From: Bradyrhizobium australiense | Lineage (GTDB): Bacteria; Pseudomonadota; Alphaproteobacteria; Rhizobiales; Xanthobacteraceae | NCBI RefSeq assembly: GCF_013114825.1 | Contig: NZ_JAAVLX010000007.1 | Coordinates: 434,001-498,000 of the forward strand | Direction: 5' to 3' | Length of the DNA stretch: 64,000 nt | Shown: one piece after another, positions 51,346 through 60,323 of the stretch | Layout of the letters: each line of letters begins with the position of its first letter | Position numbering within the stretch: position 1 is the stretch's first letter | Translations under genes and position numbers: made by a program | The notes under the pieces: generated by a model | What the model saw: the letters and a program-made list of their open reading frames with translations, nothing else | Databases searched by the model: none | Told to the model about the DNA's origin: nothing

Positions 51346-52038
51346 ATGCAAGACCGCGAGCCGAGTACCTTTGAGAGCATCTGGTCGAGGAATGTGATTG
51401 ACGGCCGAGGACCGGAGCAGCCGGCGAACTCGTGGAATTTCCTCAGGCCCGATCGCGATGACGTATTGGTGGTACGGGAGTCATTTCGCGACCGGGCGCG
51501 CAATGCGTTGCTGGTCGTGGTGGCAGTGGCGGCAAGCTTTGGGTTGGGTTGGGCCGGCGGCCTGAATTGGCCGCAGTTCGCAAGCACGCTCGGCGTTGAA
51601 GCAGTGGCGCAGAAAGAAACGCCCTCGCCGCGCATTGCTGAAGCACGGTCGGGCGGCAAGATTGAAGGAACGCGAAAGGCCGCATCCGCGTCCGATTCGC
51701 CGGCGGTTGTCGGAAGCATTCCCAAGCCATCCGCTCTGTTGTCGGGCAGTGCACGTCCGCCTGCGGGCCCGGCCTCCCAGGCAAGTGCGAGCCCTTCCGC
51801 GGCGATCGCGATGCGGCCGCAGCCTTTGGTGGCGGCGCCGGAAACGAAGCCAACGACCATTTCCGGCTGGACGGTTGTCGATGTTCGGGACGGGACCGCC
51901 GTCCTCGAAGGTCCCGACGGCATAAGGATGGCCGCGCGCGGCGATACCATTCCCGGAATCGGACGCGTCGAGTCCATCGTGCGCTGGGGCGGCCGCTGGG
52001 TCGTTGCCACCGCCAGCGGCTTGATTGCGACGCCCTGA
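51346..52038 (+). CDS. Single-pass membrane protein of unknown function
   Basis: 230 residues. A cytoplasmic N-terminus of about 50 residues, one membrane segment (about 55-75, ARNALLVVVAVAASFGLGWAGG), a disordered Ser/Ala/Pro stretch and a small C-terminal beta domain (GWTVVDVRDGTAVLEGPDG, VESIVRWGGRWVVAT) outside. The C-terminal domain recalls the periplasmic domains of GspC/PilP-type proteins but the match is weak. The ATG at 51346 was preferred to a GTG at 51334. Confidence 0.62.
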   Translation: MQDREPSTFESIWSRNVIDGRGPEQPANSWNFLRPDRDDVLVVRESFRDRARNALLVVVAVAASFGLGWAGGLNWPQFASTLGVEAVAQKETPSPRIAEARSGGKIEGTRKAASASDSPAVVGSIPKPSALLSGSARPPAGPASQASASPSAAIAMRPQPLVAAPETKPTTISGWTVVDVRDGTAVLEGPDGIRMAARGDTIPGIGRVESIVRWGGRWVVATASGLIATP

Positions 52039-52047
52039 ACTCCCGAC

Positions 52048-52458
52048 CTAATTCGTGTTGATACGAAAGCGCAGCGTCTTCGCGCCGACGAACGACACGA
52101 AATCGCCCTGCCGCTTCCAGGTGCCTGCTTCCGCCAGAGCCGCGATCAGTTCGTCATCGGCTTGAGCCCTGTCCGGCGGACAGGGCCGGTTTTCCATCGC
52201 GCCGGCAACGAAAATCACGGTGTTGCCCGCGACCGAAAACTGGCCCTTGCCGCCCTTGCACCAGAGTTCGAGGACCACCTCGCCGGCATCGCCGATTTCC
52301 AGATTGGGAATCCGCTTGGATCCCGGCTGGCGACCGGTATCGAGCTGCATTTCCGTTCCGAACGGAAAGCCGTCATCGGCGAGCGACGGGCTGAAGGCCG
52401 CCCCGACCAGCAGGAGTGAAGCGGCGCCTGCACGGGCCGTACGCACGAATGAAATCAT
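52048..52458 (-). CDS. Small exported protein, possibly META/HslJ-like
   Basis: 136 residues with a signal peptide ending near SPSLA. The mature part has strand-rich segments (EMQLDTG, GQFSVAGNTVIFVAG), two cysteines (LWCKGG, NRPCPPD) and a late TWKRQGDFVSFVGAKTLRF, an arrangement a little like META-domain proteins. It converges on the preceding gene with nine bases between the stops. Function unknown. Confidence 0.6.
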   Translation of the reverse strand: MISFVRTARAGAASLLLVGAAFSPSLADDGFPFGTEMQLDTGRQPGSKRIPNLEIGDAGEVVLELWCKGGKGQFSVAGNTVIFVAGAMENRPCPPDRAQADDELIAALAEAGTWKRQGDFVSFVGAKTLRFRINTN

Positions 52459-52611
52459 GTACCCTCTCGAAAATACCAATCTACCGCGCCGCGCGCCGTT
52501 CTATTGAACGGCGAGACGATTGGCTAGGGTGTGGATGCCGCGACCTGGATAGCCGGAAACTCTGAAATCCCTGGGACAACGGCCCCGGCGAATCTTGGTC
52601 AGGTACGCACT

Positions 52612-52655
52612 GGCGGAAGGGTTCCCTCCCCCTTGCGGGGGAGGGAGATTGACGA
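52612..52655. repeat. Family 1 palindromic repeat, single copy
   Basis: GGAAGGGTTCCCTCCCCCTTGCGGGGGAGGG (52614-52648, in parts). Unlike the other loci only one copy is seen. It is inside the 265-base gap between the small exported protein and the lactate permease gene. Confidence 0.65.
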
Positions 52656-52723
52656 GCGTGCTCACCTCACGTTGCCTCACGACCTCGCGTTGCATTGCGT
52701 CACGGCCGCCTCGACCGGGGTCG

Positions 52724-54388
52724 CTATTGAAGTACCAGCATCGTGAAGGGATAGACGTAGGCCTGCAGCGTCACCAGCACGCCGACGAGGCAGGCCAGGA
52801 CGATCGAATGCAGAAAAACATAGCGAAGGATCGAGCCTTCGTGGCCGTACCAGTTGGTCGCGGTCGAGGCGACGACGATCGACTGCGCGTCGATCATCTT
52901 GCCCATGACGCCGCCGGACGAGTTGGCGGCGGCCATCAAGACCGGCGACAGGCCGAGCTGTTCGGAGGTGATCCGTTGCAGATTGCCGAACAGCACGTTG
53001 GAGGCGGTATCCGATCCCGTCAGCGCCACGCCGAGCCAGCCGAGCAGCGTACCGAAGAAGGGATAGAGCACGCCGGTGGCGGCAAAGGCGAGGCCGAGCG
53101 TGGCATCGACGCCGGAGAGCCGCGTCAGCGTGCCGATGGCGAGCATCGCCGAGATCGTGATCAGCGAGATCGCGCACAGCCTGATGGTGCGGCCGTATTC
53201 GGCGATCATCTTGGCGGGCGAGAAGCCCATCAGGAAGCCGGAGATGATGGCGGCGATCAGCATGCCCGTGCCGGTGAACGACAGATAGGTGAAGGCGAAC
53301 ACGGCGGCTTCCGGCGTCGGCTTCGCGGCGACCGGCGGCACCTTGTTGATCATGTTGTGCAGCTCGGGCACCTGGTAATTCCAGGTGAAGATCGAATTCG
53401 CCCAGTTCTTGAACGAGCCGTTGCCCCAGACCAGCATCACGATGCAGACGATGATCCACGGCAGCAGCGCGCTCCAGAGCTGGGCCTGGCTGAGCTTGGC
53501 CGTATTCAGCGGCTTGGCCGGCGCCATGGTCGCCGCCGATTCATCGCGCCCGCGCAGCGCCGGCGAGGTCCAGAGCTCGCGCGGTTGCCAGACCTTGAGA
53601 AACAGGATCAGGCAGCCCATCGAGATCAGCGATGCGCCGATATCGACGATCCATGGGTTGATGTAATTCGAGATCACGAATTGCGGGACCGCGAAGGAGA
53701 CGCCGGTGACGAGAATGGCCGGCCAGATTGCAATCATGCCGCGCCAGCCGGCAAACGCCCAGATCAGCCAGAACGGGACGATCAGCGAGAAGAACGGCAA
53801 TTGCCGGCCGACCATGGCGCCGAGGATGTAGGGATCAAGGCCGGTCACCGACGCCAGGCCCTGGATCGGCGTGCCCAGCGCGCCGTAGGCGACCGGCGCG
53901 GTGTTGGCGATCAGCGAGAGGCCGGAGGCCGCCAGCGGCGAGAAGCCGAGCCCGATCAGGACGGCGCCGGTGATCGCAACCGGCGTCCCGAAGCCGGACG
54001 CGCCTTCGAAGAAGGCGCCGAACGCGAACGCGATCAACAGGAGCTGCAGCCGACGGTCGGTGGTGACGCCGCCGATCGCCCGCTGCAGCAGTTCGAACCG
54101 CCCGGTCTCGACCGTAATGCGGTAGAGGAAGATGACGTTGAGCACGATCCAGCCGATGGGAAAGAAGCCAACCACGACGCCCAATAGCGAGGCCCGGATC
54201 GACATGCCGGCGGGCATGGTGAAGATGCCGATGGTGATGATGTTGGCTGCGATCAGCGCAACAATGGCCGCGAGATGCGCCTTGACCTTGCCGCTCGCAA
54301 TCAGCACCAGCAGCGTGACGACAGGTACGGCAGCGGCGATCGTCGACAGCGCGGTATTGCCAAGCGGATTATAGATTTGATTCCACAT
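52724..54388 (-). CDS. lctP: L-lactate permease, LctP family
   Basis: 554 residues with about 12-14 membrane segments. GASGFGTPVAITGAVLIGLGF, NTAPVAYGALGTPI and SGGVMGKMIDAQSIVVA are landmarks of the lactate permease family (LldP, GlcA), which imports L- and D-lactate and glycolate with protons. The ATG at 54388 has GGAGAA upstream. It is not in an operon with glcDEF, but those genes lie 4.6 kb away and would oxidise the imported acids. Confidence 0.92.
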   Translation of the reverse strand: MWNQIYNPLGNTALSTIAAAVPVVTLLVLIASGKVKAHLAAIVALIAANIITIGIFTMPAGMSIRASLLGVVVGFFPIGWIVLNVIFLYRITVETGRFELLQRAIGGVTTDRRLQLLLIAFAFGAFFEGASGFGTPVAITGAVLIGLGFSPLAASGLSLIANTAPVAYGALGTPIQGLASVTGLDPYILGAMVGRQLPFFSLIVPFWLIWAFAGWRGMIAIWPAILVTGVSFAVPQFVISNYINPWIVDIGASLISMGCLILFLKVWQPRELWTSPALRGRDESAATMAPAKPLNTAKLSQAQLWSALLPWIIVCIVMLVWGNGSFKNWANSIFTWNYQVPELHNMINKVPPVAAKPTPEAAVFAFTYLSFTGTGMLIAAIISGFLMGFSPAKMIAEYGRTIRLCAISLITISAMLAIGTLTRLSGVDATLGLAFAATGVLYPFFGTLLGWLGVALTGSDTASNVLFGNLQRITSEQLGLSPVLMAAANSSGGVMGKMIDAQSIVVASTATNWYGHEGSILRYVFLHSIVLACLVGVLVTLQAYVYPFTMLVLQ

Positions 54389-54673
54389 TTGCGGTTCTCC
54401 CCACATTGTTACTGACGTGCCTGCTGGTGGACGGTCAGGCACGTCATGCGCCTCGCGGGAGCACTGCTCGCTATGCAGGATTGGGCCGGTCTAGCATCCG
54501 CTCACAACCTCGCGAAGTTTGATGGCTGCCGCCCCTCGCCGCTATGACCATGCTAGGGTCTAGTCGGAGGCCGCGACAAGCCGCCGCAGGCCAGGCAGTC
54601 TACAACCTTAGTAGCGGCCAGAAATTCTTCCATTTTTACAGGGTGTTAAGCCCGATCCCGGAGACGGAAATCT
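54389..54673. promoter_or_regulatory. Divergent region between lctP and the BclA-like gene
   Basis: 285 bases carrying two divergent promoters. No repeat family member is found. An A/T-rich stretch lies near 54615-54645. No operator could be named. Confidence 0.3.
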
Positions 54674-56416
54674 GTGAAAAACATTCGTTCGACGCTCGCG
54701 ACGGTATGGCGCATCTCGGCCCCGTATTTCCGCTCTGAAGACAAATGGGCTGGCCGCGGGCTGCTTGCCGCCGTGATCGCCATTGAGCTCGCCATCGTCG
54801 GCATCAACGTCCTGATCAATCAGTGGAACAGCCGTTTCTACAACGCGCTGCAAGAGCGTGACTGGGACTCGTTCGTAAGCGAGATCATCTATTTCAGCGT
54901 GCTTGCCGCCATCTTCATCGTGCTGGCGGTCTACCAGCTCTATCTCAATCAATGGCTGCAGATCCGCTGGCGGCGCTGGATGACCGCGCAATATCTCGGT
55001 GAATGGCTGCATGATGCCAACCACTACCGGATGCAGCTTCAGGGCGACGCCGCCGATAACCCCGACCAGCGCATGACCGACGACGTCAAGCTGTTCGTCG
55101 ATCGCACCCTCAACATTGGCGTCGGCCTGTTGAGCTCGATCGTCACGATAGCGTCCTTCGTCACGATCCTGTGGGGGCTTTCCAATGCGGCGCCGCTGCA
55201 CATGTTCGGGCAGGACATTGCCATCCCCGGTTATCTCGTGTGGGGCGCGCTGATCTATTCGGTGCTCGGCACCATCCTGACCCATCTGATCGGCTGGCCG
55301 CTGGTCGGAATCGACTTCCGGCAGCAACAATACGAAGCGGATTTCCGCTTCAACCTGGTGCGGGTGCGGGAAAACTCCGAACAGATCGCGCTATTGAACG
55401 GCGAAGCCGCGGAGCGCGAACGCCTGCTGGTTCGCTTCGGACGCGTGGTGGAGAACTGGATCGCCATCATGAACCGGACCAAGAAGGTGACGGCGTTCAC
55501 GGCCAGCTATAATCAGGCTTCGGTGATCTTTCCCTATGTCCTGGTGGCGCCGGCCTACTTCGCGCAAAAGATCCAGCTCGGCGGCATGATGCAGACCGCA
55601 TCGGCGTTTTCGAACGTGCAAGGTGCGCTGTCGTTCTTCATCACCATCTATCGCCAATTGGCCGAGTGGCAGGCCGTAGTCAACCGCCTCGACGGGTTCG
55701 AGGCGGGGATCGTGGTGGCACGCGAACTCGCCACCCGCGAGAACCGGGTTCACGTCGCCGAGGGAGGCGCCGGCGCCGTCGACCTTAAGGAGCTGGCCCT
55801 ACTGCTGCCGAACGGAACGCCCCTGGTGAACGCGAATGGACTAAGTTTTCGCAAGGGCGAGCGCACGCTGGTGACCGGGCCCTCGGGCTCCGGCAAATCG
55901 ACGCTGTTCCGCGCCATTGCCGGCATCTGGCCGTTCGGGACCGGCTCCATCACGATTCCGGCCGGGGCAACAATGATGATGCTGCCGCAGCGACCGTATT
56001 TCCCGACCGGCTCGCTGCGAGGCGCGATCGAATACCCCGCCAAGGAAGGGACATTCACCGATGATCAGATCGGCAACGCGTTGGAGCAAGTAGGATTGCC
56101 GAGGCTCGCGTCCCAACTCGACGAGCAAGGGCACTGGAACCGGACGCTCTCGCTCGGCGAGCAGCAGCGCCTCGGACTCACCCGCGCGCTGTTGCACGCG
56201 CCGCAGTACCTGTTCCTCGACGAAGCTACGGCGTCGCTCGACGAACCTTCAGAGGCAGCACTGTATCGTCTGATAGAAAAGAAGTTGCCGGCAACCACTA
56301 TCGTCTCGATCGGCCATCGCTCGACGCTGGATGCCTTCCACCAACGGAATATCGTGCTCGCCCGTGACGGCGATCGATTCGCGCTGCAGAAGGGCAAGAG
56401 CGCCGCTGCGACGTAG
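54674..56416 (+). CDS. SbmA/BacA-type ABC transporter with fused ATPase, BclA-like
   Basis: 580 residues. The N-terminal 370 residues are a six-helix SbmA/BacA-type membrane domain (INVLINQWNSRFYNALQERDW, YQLYLNQWLQIRWRRWMT). The C-terminal ATPase has Walker A GPSGSGKST near 401, signature LSLGEQQR near 493 and Walker B YLFLDEATASLDE near 515. This architecture is that of BclA of Bradyrhizobium, which imports peptides and protects bacteroids from plant NCR peptides; E. coli YddA and mycobacterial Rv1819c are other relatives. The start is a GTG with GGAGACGG upstream. Symbiotic use here is an inference. Confidence 0.85.
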   Translation: MKNIRSTLATVWRISAPYFRSEDKWAGRGLLAAVIAIELAIVGINVLINQWNSRFYNALQERDWDSFVSEIIYFSVLAAIFIVLAVYQLYLNQWLQIRWRRWMTAQYLGEWLHDANHYRMQLQGDAADNPDQRMTDDVKLFVDRTLNIGVGLLSSIVTIASFVTILWGLSNAAPLHMFGQDIAIPGYLVWGALIYSVLGTILTHLIGWPLVGIDFRQQQYEADFRFNLVRVRENSEQIALLNGEAAERERLLVRFGRVVENWIAIMNRTKKVTAFTASYNQASVIFPYVLVAPAYFAQKIQLGGMMQTASAFSNVQGALSFFITIYRQLAEWQAVVNRLDGFEAGIVVARELATRENRVHVAEGGAGAVDLKELALLLPNGTPLVNANGLSFRKGERTLVTGPSGSGKSTLFRAIAGIWPFGTGSITIPAGATMMMLPQRPYFPTGSLRGAIEYPAKEGTFTDDQIGNALEQVGLPRLASQLDEQGHWNRTLSLGEQQRLGLTRALLHAPQYLFLDEATASLDEPSEAALYRLIEKKLPATTIVSIGHRSTLDAFHQRNIVLARDGDRFALQKGKSAAAT

Positions 56417-56429
56417 GTTTGCACCTGAT

Positions 56430-56942
56430 CTACAGCCAGCGCCGAGGCCATGACTGGCGGCGCACCCAGCGGTGCCAGAGATAGGAGAAGGCGGTCAGCA
56501 GCAGCGCGCCGGCCAGCACCGGCGCGAGCACGAACGTCCAGGGCAGATTGGCTGAAACCACCAGCAGCGGGTTGATGCCCGCCGGCGGGTGAAAGGTCCC
56601 GGTGACGTACATCGCCAGAATCGACAGGCCGACGGCGGCCGCCGCCGCCCAGGCCTGCGGTCCCGTCAGCTTCAGCACGGCGAGGCCGACCAGCGCCGAC
56701 ACCACATGACCGCCGATCAGGGCGCGCGGCTGCGCCGGCGCCACATCAGGCGATCCGATCACCAGAACGATCGAGGTCGCGAACGGAATCACCGCGAGCG
56801 GATAATGCAGGGCGAGCGAAAACCACTCCATGACGCCGATGGCGATCGCGCCGCCGAGGCCCGCGACCGCGCCCGCCATGACGTTGCGATGATCGTTGCG
56901 GGAAATCGCCCGATAGGCCGCGCGCCGCCAAAACCGTTTCAT
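56430..56942 (-). CDS. HPP family integral membrane protein
   Basis: 170 residues, four to five membrane segments, with the signature TGTFHPPAGINPLLV near 115. HPP proteins have been linked to nitrite transport in plants and cyanobacteria; the bacterial role is mostly unknown. It converges on the BclA-like gene with 13 bases between stops, and is preceded by the porin gene and its terminator. Confidence 0.85.
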   Translation of the reverse strand: MKRFWRRAAYRAISRNDHRNVMAGAVAGLGGAIAIGVMEWFSLALHYPLAVIPFATSIVLVIGSPDVAPAQPRALIGGHVVSALVGLAVLKLTGPQAWAAAAAVGLSILAMYVTGTFHPPAGINPLLVVSANLPWTFVLAPVLAGALLLTAFSYLWHRWVRRQSWPRRWL

Positions 56943-56960
56943 CCGTTCGACCTAAAAGAA

Positions 56961-56990
56961 AGGGGCGGCAGATCGCTCTGCCGCCCCCTT
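56961..56990 (-). terminator. Rho-independent terminator of the porin gene
   Basis: GGGGCGGCAGA (56962-56972) pairs with TCTGCCGCCCC (56977-56987). Read on the minus strand the stem is followed by TTTCTTTT. It lies 20 bases past the porin stop and just before the HPP gene start. Confidence 0.82.
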
Positions 56991-57009
56991 CGTCTCCGAC
57001 AGGAAGATC

Positions 57010-58023
57010 TTACTTCAGGTTGGTCATCGCGGTCAGATCGGCCGACAGCTTGACGATGCCGGCGGCGCCGCACCAGTTCGAACCGACACCCGATGGATTG
57101 ATCGGGGTGACGAAGGTGCCCGACGTTGGCGTGATGTTGCCGCGAGCCGAGAAGTCGCTGGTGAAGGCGTTGCAATCACCCTTCGACAGGTTGGTGTCGG
57201 AGTAACGGAAGTCGAGCGTGAACACCTTGTACGTGAAGCCGATGCCGATGTTCCAGGTGTTGTAGTCGGCATAGTTGATGCCGTTCGGGAAGATCGCGGT
57301 GCCATAGAACGAGTCCGATGTGCCGAGCCACTGGCGGCCGAACTCACCCGAGACGTACATGCCGATGCCGCTCGCGCCGAACCAGGCGCTCGGCGCGATC
57401 GCCTTGCCGACGATCGAGGCATAGGTGCCTTCGGCGCCGCTGTTCAGGAAGCTCGGCGTATAATAGACATTGCCGCCCAGCGAGAAGTTGTCGTTGAAAG
57501 TATAATTCACCTTGCCATAGACCTCGAAGAAGCTGAGGTCCTTTTTGATGACGTTGGCGTTGGTCAGAGCGTTGATTTGGCACTCGTTGCTGAGCGGGAC
57601 GCCGGCAAAATCAGTGGTCGCGCCGAAGCCGTAATGGCAGGTGCCGCCCGGATAGAGATAGCCCCAGGCGCCGACGTCGAAGGCGAACTGCCCAACCGTC
57701 AGGCGGGCGCCGCCGTAGGCGTCGACTTCAGCCGCGGCACGATTCGGGAAGGAGATGCTGGCGCCGCCCAGGCCGACATAGAGCTGGAAGTCCTTGGTGA
57801 CGTTGTAGCGCGGCTCGAAATAGACGCTGACCGAGGGCTTGTGGTTGGACTGGGTGATGCCGCGGAAGAGGTAGTCGTTGGCGATCGAGCTGCCGAAGGC
57901 GAAATCCCAGGGCTCGAACGGGGCCGGCGGCGGAGCCTTCACGGCCTTGACGGCCATATCCGCAGCGAGAGCCGAGCCCGATACCATTGCCAGCGCCGTT
58001 GCTAACAAAGCCAGTTTCTTCAT
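57010..58023 (-). CDS. TorF family putative outer-membrane porin
   Basis: 337 residues. The signal peptide is cut near GSALA. The mature part is made of amphipathic strands with alternating aromatic and polar residues (WDFAFGSSIANDYLFRGITQS, FFEVYGKVNYTFNDNFSLGGN), typical of the TIGR02001 'TorF' group. YLFRGITQS is the family landmark. Two pairs of Cys in loops may be disulfide-linked. The pore substrate is unknown. The ATG at 58023 is preceded by GGGGA. Confidence 0.85.
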   Translation of the reverse strand: MKKLALLATALAMVSGSALAADMAVKAVKAPPPAPFEPWDFAFGSSIANDYLFRGITQSNHKPSVSVYFEPRYNVTKDFQLYVGLGGASISFPNRAAAEVDAYGGARLTVGQFAFDVGAWGYLYPGGTCHYGFGATTDFAGVPLSNECQINALTNANVIKKDLSFFEVYGKVNYTFNDNFSLGGNVYYTPSFLNSGAEGTYASIVGKAIAPSAWFGASGIGMYVSGEFGRQWLGTSDSFYGTAIFPNGINYADYNTWNIGIGFTYKVFTLDFRYSDTNLSKGDCNAFTSDFSARGNITPTSGTFVTPINPSGVGSNWCGAAGIVKLSADLTAMTNLK

Positions 58024-58377
58024 GACGATCCCCATCACCCTTCTTAACAGTCCCGTCCCGGCGCCCCCCAGGGCAAGCGATAACCGACTGCGGCCAAATG
58101 TCTTAACGCGGTCACAGAGTGGGCTGCGGCGACATCGTCGTGAAGCAAAAAAGTCAAGCATGCGCCGCCTTTTTAGGCATTCGGCCGGTTTCGATAAATC
58201 TTCTCGGCGTGTGTTGCATTCTCACAACAATCTTAAGAGTTCCCGGCTCGTCCGGCGGGCGTACGAAATCGGGAACGGCGGCACGGGCGACACACTGGAG
58301 ACGCCTTTTGCGAATCAACCTGCCCGTGAAAATGGCGCTCTTGGCGCTTCGCCAGTGTTTCCTGCGGTCCCAACGAA
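58024..58377. other. Gap upstream of the porin gene
   Basis: About 350 bases with the porin promoter somewhere near the right of its start. A short T/A-rich stretch at 58145-58225 is present. I see no member of the repeat families, RNA gene or coding frame. Confidence 0.3.
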
Positions 58378-58404
58378 AAGGCCGCAGCGGATGGCTGCGG
58401 CCTC
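58378..58404 (-). terminator. Rho-independent terminator of the histone-like gene
   Basis: AGGCCGCAGC (58379-58388) pairs with GCTGCGGCCT (58394-58403). On the minus strand it is followed by TTTTCG. It lies 25 bases past the stop of the H1-like gene. Confidence 0.82.
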
Positions 58405-58428
58405 TCGAAGCACTGGTCGGCAAGCGAT

Positions 58429-58797
58429 CTAATGCTGATCGCCGCCGTTGGAAGAGCTCGATCCCCATGACGGGTTGGACGGCTCCGGAGAAGCCCAGCT
58501 CGGAGCGGACGCTGCTTCGGTTTCCGGCTCTGGAGCTGCCGCCGGGGCTGGCGCGGGCTTCGGAGTAGCCGCCTTCTTTTTCTTCGCCGTGCTCTTCTTT
58601 GCGGCCTTTTTCGGTGCGGCCTTTGACTTCTTGGCCGCCGTCTTGGCGGATTTCTTCACCGCCTTCTTGGCGGATTTCTTGGCGCCCTTCTTCGCCGATT
58701 TCTTCGACGTCTTGGCGGACTTCTTCTTTGCCGCTACGGCCTTCTTGGCCTTCTTGGCCTTTTTAGCCTTCTTCGCCTTCTTGCTCTTCTTCGCCAT
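58429..58797 (-). CDS. Histone H1-like nucleoid protein
   Basis: 122 residues. The first 85 are nearly all Lys and Ala, with repeated KKAKKAKK and KKSAKK units. The last 35 are Pro/Ala then Ser/Trp/Asn-rich (APSWASPEPSNPSWGSSSS). It resembles the C-terminal half of histone H1 and bacterial HC1/AlgP-type proteins and should bind DNA or RNA without sequence preference. The ATG at 58797 has AGGAGG seven bases upstream, a strong site that suggests high expression. The Lys/Ala tail of IleRS in this window has a similar composition. Confidence 0.85.
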   Translation of the reverse strand: MAKKSKKAKKAKKAKKAKKAVAAKKKSAKTSKKSAKKGAKKSAKKAVKKSAKTAAKKSKAAPKKAAKKSTAKKKKAATPKPAPAPAAAPEPETEAASAPSWASPEPSNPSWGSSSSNGGDQH

Positions 58798-59012
58798 CGT
58801 GGTCCTCCTGTTGCGCCTGTCCATGTCGAGCGCTTCGATAATCCGCAGGCTAGACCGGGACGACACTTCTTCGAAGTGCCCTCCCGCTCCATCCTTGTCT
58901 GGGCATGATCTCGGGCGAGACGCTTAGCGCGCCTGTCCCGAGGAAAACCGGATGCCGATCCGCCATCGAGGGGCGGAGCAGGCTTTCCGGATCATGCCCA
59001 AGGGCCGATCGA

Positions 59013-60323
59013 TCAATTCAATCCTGGCCTGGGACCTCCCGTCGCCCAATCGAGAAGCTCAATCGTGTGCACCACAGGAACTGACGTACCGCCGGCAATT
59101 TGCACCATGCATCCAATATTGCCTGCAGCGATCATGTCCGGTTTGACTGTCGCAATGCTGGCGACCTTCCGATCGCGCAACTTGCTAGCAATGTCGGGCT
59201 GGAGAATGTTGTAGGTCCCCGCCGAACCGCAACACAAATGGCTCTCAGGCACATCTTTCACCACGAATCCATTCTTGGAAAGCAATTCTTTCGGAAGGGC
59301 TGTGATTTTCTGTCCATGCTGTAGCGAACAAGCCGAGTGATAGGCCACCGTTACGTCGCCTTTCTGGCTCGATGACATGAGCGAGATGCCGGCGAGATAC
59401 TCCGTGATATCCTTTGCCAGCGCAGAGATTTGCGCTGCGGGGCTAGCGAAATCGCGGTCCTCGCGCAGCATGTAACCATAATCCTTGATGACCGTGCCGC
59501 AGCCGGATGCCGTGATCAGGATGGCGTCGAGGCCGCCTTGTTCCGCCTCTTTTATCCACACATTGATGTTGGCACGCGCTCGCGCCAGCGCATCGCCGTC
59601 CTGCCCCAGGTGATGGGTGAGCGCGCCGCAGCATTGCTCGTCCTTGACCAGCACGACCTCGATGCCGTGGCGCGTCAGGAGATTGATGGCGGCCTGGTTG
59701 ATGCGCGGCGCCAGCACCTGCTGGGCGCAGCCCTGCAGCAGCGCGACCCGCCCGCGCTTCTCGCCCTGGGCCGGAAACACGCTGCCGCCCGAGGGTCCCC
59801 GCGCCGGGAGGCTTTTCGGCGCGAGCGCCAGCATCGCCTTGATCCGCCGCATCAGGCCTGGTGTCGCGGCCGCCTTCGCCGGCACCAGGGCCGCAAAGGG
59901 GCGGGCGAGTCGCGCCATGATCATGCTGGCGCGAAACAGGCCCGGCCGCGGCAGCACCAGCGCCAGCACCGCGCGCAAGGCCCGCTCGGCCAGCGGCCGC
60001 GAATAGTCCTTCTCGATCCGAACCCGCGCCTGATCGACCAGATGCATGTAGTGCACGCCGGACGGACAGGTCGTCATGCAGGCGAGGCAGGAAAGGCAGC
60101 GGTCGATATGTTTGACCACCTCCGCTGTCGGCGACTTGTCCTTTTCCAGCATCTCCTTGATCAGGTAGATCCGCCCGCGCGGGCTATCGAGTTCGTCGCC
60201 GAGCAGCACATAGGTCGGACAGGTCGCGGTGCAGAAGCCGCAATGAACGCAGGCGCGCAGGATCTTGTCGGCTTCGGCGATATCAGGGTCGGCGAGTTGA
60301 GTGAGGGAGAATTCGGTTTTCAT
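59013..60323 (-). CDS. glcF: Glycolate oxidase iron-sulfur subunit
   Basis: 436 residues. Two 4Fe-4S motifs, C25-C28-C31-C35 and C78-C81-C84-C88, precede two CCG domains (DEQCCGALTHHLG and LCCGSAGTYN). It passes electrons from GlcD/GlcE to the quinone pool. The ATG overlaps the glcE stop as ATGA. The distal part (about 59040-59430, C-terminal 130 residues) has G+C near 49-50% against 70% or more upstream. Lactate-utilising LutA is an alternative relative, but the adjacent glcE and glcD favour glycolate oxidase. Confidence 0.92.
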   Translation of the reverse strand: MKTEFSLTQLADPDIAEADKILRACVHCGFCTATCPTYVLLGDELDSPRGRIYLIKEMLEKDKSPTAEVVKHIDRCLSCLACMTTCPSGVHYMHLVDQARVRIEKDYSRPLAERALRAVLALVLPRPGLFRASMIMARLARPFAALVPAKAAATPGLMRRIKAMLALAPKSLPARGPSGGSVFPAQGEKRGRVALLQGCAQQVLAPRINQAAINLLTRHGIEVVLVKDEQCCGALTHHLGQDGDALARARANINVWIKEAEQGGLDAILITASGCGTVIKDYGYMLREDRDFASPAAQISALAKDITEYLAGISLMSSSQKGDVTVAYHSACSLQHGQKITALPKELLSKNGFVVKDVPESHLCCGSAGTYNILQPDIASKLRDRKVASIATVKPDMIAAGNIGCMVQIAGGTSVPVVHTIELLDWATGGPRPGLN

